A stretch of DNA of 52,652 bases from a virus: positions 1 to 52,652 of IMG/VR virus record IMGVR_UViG_3300036770_004392; one strand, given 5' to 3'. A program made the position numbers and the translations under genes. Below, piece after piece: positions 1 through 6,634 of this stretch. A model generated the notes under the pieces. That model searched no databases and was not told the DNA's origin. It was given only the letters and a program-made list of their open reading frames with translations. The first letter of the stretch is position 1. Each line of letters begins with the position of its first letter.

Positions 1-1
1 T

Positions 2-982
2 ACTACCAAACAAGTTGAGTTTGTAGTAGCACACGAAATCCTACACAATGTCTATGAGCATATGCTACGTGTAGAAGGTCGCAATCGCCACTATTGGAAT
101 GCCGCCGCAGACTATAACGTAAATGGCACTTTGGTAAAAGACCGTATTGGTGAGGTTCCTCCCAAAATTAAAATCTTTCATGACCCTGCCCATTATGGTA
201 AGAGCACTGAGCAGATCTATGATGAGATCTATGAGGAAATGGATGAACAGGCTTTGGAAGCTTTAGGTCAATTACTTGACGAGCATATTGACTGGGAAAA
301 GGATGGCAACGGTCGCCCCAAGTATTCCAAGGAAGAACTCAAGCAAATCCGTGACGAAATCAAGGAACAGATGATGCAGGCTGCTCAGGCAGCGGGTGCG
401 GGAAATACCCCCGCTGACATCCAAAGAATGATTAAGGAGCTGACTGAGCCCAAGATGAACTGGCGTGAAATTCTACGCCAACAAATTCAAAGCACCATTA
501 AAAATGACTATACCTTTATGCGTCCAAATCGTAAAGGCTGGCACATGAACGCCGTTCTTCCTGGCACTAACTATGATGAGACTATTGACATCTGTGTTGG
601 CATTGACATGTCGGGCAGTATTGGTGACGATCAAGCCAAAGATTTCATTAGTGAAGTCAAGGGTATTATGGACGAATACAAGGACTTCAAGATTAAGTTA
701 TGGTGTTTTGATACTCGTGTCTATAACGAGCAGGACTTTGACGGATATAATGATGACATTATGAGCTATCAAATCAAAGGAGGTGGTGGCACTGACTTTA
801 TGGCTAACTGGGAATATATGAAGGAACATGATATTCAACCCAAAAAGTTTATCATGTTTACAGACGGATATCCTTGTGGTAGCTGGGGGGACGAGAACTA
901 CTGCGACACTTTTTTTGTAATACACGGAAACGATCGCATTGTTCCTCCGTTTGGTGCTCATGCTTATTACGAGTTCAAATAA
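2..982 (+). CDS. Metallopeptidase-like / VWA-domain protein, 5' end cut by window
   Basis: The reading frame is open to the left edge, so the true start lies outside the window; the internal ATG at 62 is not the start. Just before that ATG the frame reads HEILHNVYEH, an HExxHxxxxH zinc-metallopeptidase-like motif (visible residues 11-20). The C-terminal half is a von Willebrand A-like domain with the MIDAS signature DMSGS near visible residue 202, GGGGTDF near 260 and FTDG near 288. This pairing matches the family of putative metallopeptidases with a VWA-like domain (DUF2201-type) found in T4-like marine phages and in bacteria next to MoxR-type ATPases. No such ATPase is visible here, but one could lie upstream. 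The role in the phage is unknown; peptidase activity is inferred only from the motif. Confidence 0.8.
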   Translation, partial: TTKQVEFVVAHEILHNVYEHMLRVEGRNRHYWNAAADYNVNGTLVKDRIGEVPPKIKIFHDPAHYGKSTEQIYDEIYEEMDEQALEALGQLLDEHIDWEKDGNGRPKYSKEELKQIRDEIKEQMMQAAQAAGAGNTPADIQRMIKELTEPKMNWREILRQQIQSTIKNDYTFMRPNRKGWHMNAVLPGTNYDETIDICVGIDMSGSIGDDQAKDFISEVKGIMDEYKDFKIKLWCFDTRVYNEQDFDGYNDDIMSYQIKGGGGTDFMANWEYMKEHDIQPKKFIMFTDGYPCGSWGDENYCDTFFVIHGNDRIVPPFGAHAYYEFK

Positions 983-1267
983 ATGAGCCTTAGGGCAGGA
1001 AAAGTTAATGTTCTAAATGTATTAAATTTGAGGAGAGTATTTCACCCTCCTCATCATTTTCATTACAGTATACTTGAAAAGCATACACCTAACTATTTGA
1101 AAGAAATTAATAAATGGATTTATTTTAATTTAAATCATCGTTATTATCTCGGACAAACTATCACATTAGTAAATAATCAACTTGTATATGCTACAAAAAT
1201 AGGATTTGAGCAAGAAAAAGAACTAAGTTTCTTCAAACTTGCCTGTCCTTTAGAAATTATAAGATAA
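983..1267 (+). CDS. Hypothetical protein, 94 aa
   Basis: The ATG follows directly on the stop codon of the upstream metallopeptidase/VWA gene, so the two are probably translated from one transcript. The product is small, basic and rich in aromatic residues and histidine, with a His/Pro cluster (HPPHHFHY) near residue 21. No membrane segment or known domain is recognisable. The upstream sequence offers only a weak Shine-Dalgarno match. I do not recognise the family, and the gene is called from its length, tight spacing and same-strand context. Confidence 0.6.
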   Translation: MSLRAGKVNVLNVLNLRRVFHPPHHFHYSILEKHTPNYLKEINKWIYFNLNHRYYLGQTITLVNNQLVYATKIGFEQEKELSFFKLACPLEIIR

Positions 1268-1296
1268 ATTATAATAGCTTTTAAAAAGGAGAAATA

Positions 1297-1521
1297 ATGG
1301 AAGCTACCAAAACAGAAACACCCCCAGTTCAAGAAGCAGCACCTAACGGAGAATCTGCCGATTTAACTATCAATGACCTAAGTAACTTGCGTCAAATCAT
1401 CGACCTAGCAAGCTCTAGAGGAGCATTTCGTCCTAATGAAATGGTTGCTATTGGCACAATTTATAACAAATTACAAAACTTTTTAAACAGTATTCCTAAA
1501 ACACCCCAAGCAGGAGCCTAA
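1297..1521 (+). CDS. Small acidic hypothetical protein, 74 aa
   Basis: A strong ribosome binding site (AAGGAGAAATA) lies directly before the ATG, in a 29-base gap that is one of the longer ones in this half of the window. The first 20 residues are Glu/Pro/Ala-rich and probably disordered. Residues about 23-65 look like a small helical domain (TINDLSNLRQIIDLA... then MVAIGTIYNKLQNFL), which may be a protein-protein interaction unit. Similar short proteins with a disordered head and this helical pair are common next to replication and metabolism genes in T4-like marine phages. The function is unknown. Confidence 0.7.
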   Translation: MEATKTETPPVQEAAPNGESADLTINDLSNLRQIIDLASSRGAFRPNEMVAIGTIYNKLQNFLNSIPKTPQAGA

Positions 1522-1522
1522 T

Positions 1523-2131
1523 ATGGCTAATATTAAACATGTTGGTAGGATGGTTGATACTGGTAGGAAATGCTTAGTAGCTTATCGTACCATTCCAAAT
1601 GACGCATATAATTGCCTAATCATTCCTACAGAACGTTTAGAACCAGACCAGCATGATTCTCTTATTAATTTAGTAGAATCAAATGCTGGTCAAACCGCAT
1701 ACGAATTTGCAGAAGTATTATCAAGAAACCTTTTCAACGACGGTACTAACATGTTAGTTGCCTTACATAAGAAAGGGTTTCTTGTAAAGATGCCTACTGA
1801 CAAAATTGAAATGATTCCTAACACTCAGACAAAAATTAATCTTGCTCAACTAAATCAGGTTATTGCAGAACAACGTGGTGTTAGTGTACAGGACCTAGCT
1901 TTACAAGACAACTCAAAAGACCTTAGTAATCCAAAAACTTTTGAATCGGTTCCTAGAGAAGATATATCTAAGACTACTAGTTCCTCGGTAACTCCCGAAG
2001 AAGTTATTAGTCCTGAAGATCAGGCTAAAAAGTTTAGAAGTGAAGCTGATAAATTAAGTAAACAAGCGGCTGATCTAAGACGTCGAGCAGAAGAACTTGT
2101 TCCTATTAAAAAGCCTACAAAATCTAAGTGA
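1523..2131 (+). CDS. Hypothetical protein, 202 aa, with coiled-coil C-terminus
   Basis: It starts one base after the previous stop, with GGAG as ribosome binding site inside the end of the upstream gene. Residues 1-110 appear globular (starting MANIKHVGRMVDTGRKCLVAYRT). Residues about 125-165 are polar and probably disordered. Residues about 168-195 form an Ala/Lys/Glu-rich heptad-like stretch (EADKLSKQAADLRRRAEEL), a likely coiled coil, before a basic tail. It probably belongs with its neighbours to a phage-wide metabolism or virion-assembly operon. I do not recognise a family. Confidence 0.7.
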   Translation: MANIKHVGRMVDTGRKCLVAYRTIPNDAYNCLIIPTERLEPDQHDSLINLVESNAGQTAYEFAEVLSRNLFNDGTNMLVALHKKGFLVKMPTDKIEMIPNTQTKINLAQLNQVIAEQRGVSVQDLALQDNSKDLSNPKTFESVPREDISKTTSSSVTPEEVISPEDQAKKFRSEADKLSKQAADLRRRAEELVPIKKPTKSK

Positions 2132-2448
2132 AGCATGGAAAAAAATTTCCTAGAGAGGTAATAGATCATTGGCCGGAAGTCTTCGGAGATATTACATTAA
2201 ATGTAATACCACTAAAATACTTAGACAGAATTAAAGTACTTTTTAAAAATGGTAAAATTTGGGAAATTAATTTAAACAACAAACGATATGCAGAAGAATG
2301 GCCGCAGATCGAAAAACAACTACGAGAAATGATGGCTCATTATGAACCTGAAATCGAAAATATTGACTTTAAACTAGACACAATTCAGATTAAAAAAGAT
2401 ATGATTAAAAGCTCTAATCGTTTCTTAAAAAAAAGAAAGCTACTATGA
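2128..2448 (+). CDS. Hypothetical protein, 106 aa, GTG start
   Basis: The start is GTG at 2128 in a GTGA overlap with the upstream stop. No ATG occurs in frame until far into the protein, and the ATG at 2135 is out of frame. The product is basic and rich in Lys, Ile and Trp. It contains VFGDITLNVIPLKYLDRIKV and a following GKIWEINL strand-turn-strand pattern, compatible with a small alpha/beta domain. Its end overlaps thyX by four bases (ATGA), so translation of the two is probably coupled. No function can be assigned. Confidence 0.65.
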   Translation: MKHGKKFPREVIDHWPEVFGDITLNVIPLKYLDRIKVLFKNGKIWEINLNNKRYAEEWPQIEKQLREMMAHYEPEIENIDFKLDTIQIKKDMIKSSNRFLKKRKLL

Positions 2449-3125
2449 ATGTTAAACTTGTCTCCTACAGCCAACCCACTGAGGAATTTAGACACAACGG
2501 TATCGAGGATGCGCAGGACCTTATTGCTTTCTGCGCCCGCGTCAGCAACCCCAGCAATCAGTTCAATACAGAAACAAGCGAAAAACTTATACGATACTTG
2601 GTACGAAACAAACACTGGAGTCCCCTCGAAATGGTCAGTGCCTGTCTCGAAATCACAACCACAAGAGACATTGCCAGACAAATCTTACGACACAGAAGTT
2701 TTAGTTTCCAAGAGTTCTCCCAGCGATACGCTGACCCTACTAAAGATCTCTCGTTCGTTCTTAGAGAGGCCCGCTTGCAAGACACCACTAACAGACAAAA
2801 CAGTATTGAACTTGGAACAAGTATTGAGGAGTCCATACTTAGAGAAGAATGGATTCGGCAACAAGAAGAAGTCTTACGAGCAGCAAGAAGAGCCTACACT
2901 TGGGCTATCAATAAGGGCATAGCAAAAGAACAAGCTCGTGCTGTATTACCAGAAGGTTTGATGGAAAGTCGTTTATATATGAACGGTACTATCCGTAGTT
3001 GGGTGCATTTTATTGAACTACGTAGTGCTAATGGTACACAATTAGAACATCAACAAGTGGCACGAGCTTGTGCTGAGGTTATTTCTAAAGTTTTTAGTTT
3101 GGCTTCAGAATTTACGACCAATTAA
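2445..3125 (+). CDS. thyX: Flavin-dependent thymidylate synthase ThyX
   Basis: ThyX methylates dUMP to dTMP using methylenetetrahydrofolate, FAD and NADPH, and supplies thymidylate for phage DNA synthesis. The signature RHRSFSFQEFSQRY sits near residues 82-95 and matches the family motif RHRxxSxxxxSxRY, where the arginines and serine contact FAD and dUMP. A second conserved block, ARAVLPEG...MNGTIRSWVHFIELR, lies near residues 163-195. The length of 226 aa is normal. The start overlaps the previous gene by four bases. Many marine T4-like phages carry ThyX where T4 itself carries ThyA. The 3' end overlaps the convergent methyltransferase-like gene by about 20 bases, with no terminator between them. 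Confidence 0.95.
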   Translation: MNVKLVSYSQPTEEFRHNGIEDAQDLIAFCARVSNPSNQFNTETSEKLIRYLVRNKHWSPLEMVSACLEITTTRDIARQILRHRSFSFQEFSQRYADPTKDLSFVLREARLQDTTNRQNSIELGTSIEESILREEWIRQQEEVLRAARRAYTWAINKGIAKEQARAVLPEGLMESRLYMNGTIRSWVHFIELRSANGTQLEHQQVARACAEVISKVFSLASEFTTN

Positions 3126-3650
3126 CATATAACGATTAAAAATTTTATCTGGATAAACAAACTCTTTTTGCCCTTCATAATAGTTTAACATAGGATATTT
3201 TATTTTCAGCTGATTAAGGTTAAAAACATAGTCATGAAAATCATTATCATCATGTATTTGATCAGTTCCTTGTACTACAATAATTTGTGAGGTTAATTTT
3301 TCAAACCATTGCTTTTCTATTATATGTTCGCTCGATGTATTGATAACAATATCAAATTCTGCCAAATCAACTTTGTTAGCATCTTGAGTGAAAGCTTTAA
3401 ATTTCCATTTATCAAATACCCATGTATTATTGATCTTATCGGCAATAGGTTCTACAGATGGGTCAATATCATATGATCTAATATAATCAATCGATGCTCT
3501 TTTTCTTGCGTATAACAATAAAGCAACCAATCCGTACCAACCACCTAAGATTGCTATCTTAGACCTTATAGGAATAAACTTTTCTAGTTCTTCACAGAGC
3601 CAGATTTTACTTTCTATTTGACCGTGACTAAATGCACTTAAATCCAGCAT
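3105..3650 (-). CDS. Class I SAM-dependent methyltransferase-like protein
   Basis: A GxG-like motif I (KIAILGGWYGLVALLLY) lies in the first third, followed by an acidic strand (IRSYDIDPSVEPIA) and a DIVINTSSEH motif, the usual order of SAM-binding loops in class I methyltransferases. I place the start at the ATG at 3650, giving MLDLSAFSHGQ, because AAGGAG lies about ten bases upstream; the longer frame from 3683 would overlap the neighbour by 56 bases. At 181 aa it is a minimal fold. Similar short methyltransferase-like proteins accompany sugar or glycan genes in marine phages. The acceptor is unknown. It follows the GT-A-like gene on the same strand and ends inside the tail of thyX. Confidence 0.65.
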   Translation of the reverse strand: MLDLSAFSHGQIESKIWLCEELEKFIPIRSKIAILGGWYGLVALLLYARKRASIDYIRSYDIDPSVEPIADKINNTWVFDKWKFKAFTQDANKVDLAEFDIVINTSSEHIIEKQWFEKLTSQIIVVQGTDQIHDDNDFHDYVFNLNQLKIKYPMLNYYEGQKEFVYPDKIFNRYMLIGRKF

Positions 3651-4320
3651 GTATAAATTGCTCCTTAAGCCAGTCAAAATCATTTATTTTTGATATTTTT
3701 TTAATATCTTGATAATATGCACGAGCATACTCGTTACCAGATCTAGCACCAGAGATACATTCTTTGCCAAAAGGCATATCTTGACCTTTATGCATCCAAT
3801 CATATAATCTAATAGAACTATCATTTTTATCAATATCTAATTCAACGTTGATTGTTAATTTAGCTGCTTCTCTAAAAGCACTACGCCAAGTGGAGAGTTG
3901 ATCAGTATTAAACACTGTCACATTACTAACTTCATTTATAACTTTAATTTTTTTACTTATATTCATTGTCATATCTAAACTAGATTCGTCTAATTGTTGA
4001 GTCAATCTTTTTGGCAGCAATTTTACTGCACCATATCCATATTTTAAACCATTTATAGGATTAATACTTTTAAAAATATGTACAATATCTTGATCATAAT
4101 CATGCACTTTATAAGAAAAATTAAAACTATCTAATATATATGAATCACCATCAACTACCCAAAACATTTTTGTAAGTGCTCGGTTGGCAGCAAGTTTATG
4201 AGCCGCATGGATTCCTTTGATTCCATCTATCCTGTAAGCAGTTACAAATCTAGATTTTAATCGTCGCCAATGATTTTCGGCAGGAATTTCATTATTTGAA
4301 ATAAAAATTATATCATACAT
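3628..4320 (-). CDS. GT-A-like glycosyltransferase (paralogue of the gene at 19229)
   Basis: The N-terminus (YDIIFISNNE) is a Rossmann-type first strand. An Ala-rich helix (HAAHKLAANRAL) and WVVDGD follow, the strand-DxD arrangement that binds metal and nucleotide sugar in GT-A enzymes. INGLKYGYGAVK and WRSAFREAAKLT are shared with the 303-aa protein encoded at 19229-20140 (INGLMYGNGG, WRAGFREGVKMS), so the two are paralogues. The frame could extend to a TTG at 4341, but the ATG at 4320 gives MYDIIFIS, matching the paralogue core. No clear ribosome binding site is seen. It forms a two-gene minus-strand unit with the methyltransferase-like gene. The sugar and acceptor are unknown. Confidence 0.6.
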   Translation of the reverse strand: MYDIIFISNNEIPAENHWRRLKSRFVTAYRIDGIKGIHAAHKLAANRALTKMFWVVDGDSYILDSFNFSYKVHDYDQDIVHIFKSINPINGLKYGYGAVKLLPKRLTQQLDESSLDMTMNISKKIKVINEVSNVTVFNTDQLSTWRSAFREAAKLTINVELDIDKNDSSIRLYDWMHKGQDMPFGKECISGARSGNEYARAYYQDIKKISKINDFDWLKEQFIHAGFKCI

Positions 4321-4325
4321 AGGTA

Positions 4326-4333
4326 TATAAATA
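4326..4333 (+). promoter_or_regulatory. T4-type late promoter motif TATAAATA
   Basis: An exact copy of the T4 late -10 element lies 31 bases upstream of the plus-strand radical SAM gene at 4365, in the only gap where plus- and minus-strand genes diverge. It also sits just upstream of the 4320 start on the other strand, but in the orientation that serves the plus-strand genes. The local AT-richness makes a chance match possible. Confidence 0.4.
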
Positions 4334-4364
4334 TATATCAACTTAATTTAGAATAAACAAAATT

Positions 4365-5414
4365 ATGGATATTACCCCTGGCAAACCAATCAGAACATAT
4401 AATGAATTAGGACAATGGAGAGATTGGAGTACAGATGAATTAGTAGGTGCTAAACTAAATTATCTCCTTAGATGGAAATGTGGAGCAGGATTAGACAGTT
4501 TATACATTGATATGGATGGAGGAGTATGGACAGCTAGTTGTAGGGTAGGTGGAAAATTAGGTAACGTATGGGACGACTTTACTACTCCTAATGATTGGAT
4601 CACTTGTACTCGTAATGTATGTAGCTGTGGTGCAGACTTGTTTATTCCTAAAACAAAATCTGAAGAATATAAACCTTTACTTTTCAAAAGTAAAAATTAT
4701 CCTACAGAAACAGGAAAACGAGACAATGAACTAACTGATTTTGTAGCTATGGAAAGAACCCATGCTAGTGATCAAAAACAAGTGTATTGGGAAATTGGTA
4801 GAAGATGTAATTATGACTGTAGCTATTGTTGGCCTTGGATACACAATAATACTGACCCGCACAAACCATTAGAAGACCTTATGCGGGCTACTCATTTGAT
4901 TGAAAGTAAATTTACCAAAGGTGAAAGTGTTAATTTTATTATCAGTGGCGGAGAGCCAACTGCTAATAAAGATTTTTTAGATTGGCTACGGTATCTTAAT
5001 ACGTGTGGTCATCACATTAGCCTACACAGCAATGGTAGTAGAAAACCAGATTACTACAGAGAAATAATACACTACGGTGATTTAAATCTAAGCGTTCATT
5101 ATGAATTTTATGATCGTGCTAGATTTGTTAAAGTTGTAGAAGCCGTTGCAGATGAAAAAGCAAAGCATAATAATCAAAATGTAGGCCACCTGGAAATTAA
5201 GTTTATGATGGCTCCGCATAATAGAGAAGAAACTTTAAACTTAGAAGAAGAATTAAAAAGCTTACCGAATTTTAAAGAACTATGTACATGGGCTATTGTA
5301 CCTATACGTGGTAGCTTGAATAATAAAAATAGTGCTCCGAACAATAACTCAGGCAGCGAAATTATGGATGGTTATAGTAAGGAAGATTACATCTTGTTCG
5401 GGGATAGAACATGA
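4365..5414 (+). CDS. Radical SAM protein with N-terminal Cys-rich (SPASM-like) module
   Basis: The radical SAM cluster is CNYDCSYC, with C148, C152 and C155 as expected iron ligands for a 4Fe-4S cluster that cleaves S-adenosylmethionine. ISGGEPTANKDF near residue 193 is the GGE motif that contacts the SAM amino group. Before this barrel, residues 35-95 hold a separate Cys module (C39, C59, C81, C86, C88; IDMDGGVWTASCRVGG and CTRNVCSCG). The same module occurs at the C-terminus of the protein encoded at 16804-17763, so domain order is swapped between the two. It is the first gene of a plus-strand trio and overlaps the next by four bases. The substrate is unknown. Confidence 0.85.
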   Translation: MDITPGKPIRTYNELGQWRDWSTDELVGAKLNYLLRWKCGAGLDSLYIDMDGGVWTASCRVGGKLGNVWDDFTTPNDWITCTRNVCSCGADLFIPKTKSEEYKPLLFKSKNYPTETGKRDNELTDFVAMERTHASDQKQVYWEIGRRCNYDCSYCWPWIHNNTDPHKPLEDLMRATHLIESKFTKGESVNFIISGGEPTANKDFLDWLRYLNTCGHHISLHSNGSRKPDYYREIIHYGDLNLSVHYEFYDRARFVKVVEAVADEKAKHNNQNVGHLEIKFMMAPHNREETLNLEEELKSLPNFKELCTWAIVPIRGSLNNKNSAPNNNSGSEIMDGYSKEDYILFGDRT

Positions 5415-6634
5415 TCGATCAAGTATTATGTACAGCACCGTTAGTATCTGTATTAATCGATACTAACAAAGGAATTAGACCTTGTTGTTATTTTCAAGGC
5501 AAGTTTATGGGTAACATAAAAGAACAGCCTATAGTTGAAATTCTTGATAGTGAACGTTGGAAGCAATTAAAACAAAAAATGTACGATAAGGAGTGGCCGA
5601 GTGAATGTTTAGATTGTAAAAAAATTGAAGAGGACACAGGATTTAGTCTCCGAAAAATGTATACTAACAATATGGATATGACAGGTTGGCAGAACAACAA
5701 GTTAATATATATGGAGTTTAACGGTAGTAATATTTGTAATTTAGCCTGTCTACATTGTCATCCTGGGTTTAGTAGTAGATGGCTTTCTGATAATAAGAAA
5801 GCAATAGCAATAGCAGAAACTCTTACTCCTGAAAAAAAAGAACGTGCCTTAATGTTTCGGTCAATAAGGCAACAAACTGACGACTCTATAATTACAACAA
5901 CTAGAAGTCATCCACCAAATCCAGAATTAGTATTAGAAAATTTAAAGCAAATTGACCTAACAAATATACGGACAATAAATTTTAAAGGAGGGGAGCCATG
6001 TTTAAATTCTGAAACTGTAGCGGTGTTAAAGCATATCGATCAACAAGGACTACTAGGTAATATTACGGTCTATATTACTACTAACGGAACATATATAACT
6101 GACGAAATACTTTCTTTATTGTCTAAATCTAAACATGTAGAATTTCTAATTTCAGTTGACGGTATAGGAGAGTTATTTAATTATATAAGATATGGTGATG
6201 CTAAATTTGATAATATAGAACCAGTAATTGCCAAAGTAAACGCTCTTAACAATAGTGTTAATATTCGCATGAGTTGCTCGTTTATGAACTATAACGCATT
6301 TAATTTAATAGAAGTCAGAGATTGGAAAATTAATTTGTCTAAGAAATATGATAAAATTATAACACAAGGAGGATTTAACAATAGTGTACAGAGTCCTTCA
6401 TACTTATCTATAAACACCTTATCTGATCCTACAAGAAAACAGTTAATCGATTTTTATACTGCTAACAATAACAGTGGAGAGTTTAATGTTGTCATCAATA
6501 CATTAAGAAATAATTACTTAGGTGATGATATACATCGAAAATGGGTAGAATATACTGAACTTATGGAAAGTATAAGAGGAAACAATATATTAGAGTTAGT
6601 TCCTCAATTATCAATTGAGATGAAAAAGAAATGA
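5411..6634 (+). CDS. Twitch-domain radical SAM protein, 407 aa
   Basis: It has the layout typical of twitch-domain radical SAM proteins. An N-terminal Cys module (CTAPLVSVLIDTNKGIRPCC, then CLDCKKIEEDTGFSLR at about 57-75) is followed by the radical SAM barrel with CNLACLHC (C109, C113, C116) and KGGEP near 193. The module probably binds an auxiliary iron-sulfur cluster, as SPASM/twitch domains do in peptide- and carbohydrate-modifying enzymes. Translation starts in an ATGA overlap behind a GGGGA ribosome binding site. It ends in an ATGA overlap with the B12-type radical SAM gene, so the three enzymes are made together. The reaction cannot be read from the sequence. Confidence 0.85.
   Translation: MIDQVLCTAPLVSVLIDTNKGIRPCCYFQGKFMGNIKEQPIVEILDSERWKQLKQKMYDKEWPSECLDCKKIEEDTGFSLRKMYTNNMDMTGWQNNKLIYMEFNGSNICNLACLHCHPGFSSRWLSDNKKAIAIAETLTPEKKERALMFRSIRQQTDDSIITTTRSHPPNPELVLENLKQIDLTNIRTINFKGGEPCLNSETVAVLKHIDQQGLLGNITVYITTNGTYITDEILSLLSKSKHVEFLISVDGIGELFNYIRYGDAKFDNIEPVIAKVNALNNSVNIRMSCSFMNYNAFNLIEVRDWKINLSKKYDKIITQGGFNNSVQSPSYLSINTLSDPTRKQLIDFYTANNNSGEFNVVINTLRNNYLGDDIHRKWVEYTELMESIRGNNILELVPQLSIEMKKK

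Noticed and set aside
1268-1296. Sigma70-type promoter with TATAAT at about 1270
   Set aside because: No -35 element at suitable spacing was found and AT-rich gaps give such matches easily.
2449-2922. 157-aa open frame inside thyX in another frame
   Set aside because: It lies fully within the well-supported ThyX frame, has no ribosome binding site of its own and shows no domain; it is a shadow of the real gene.
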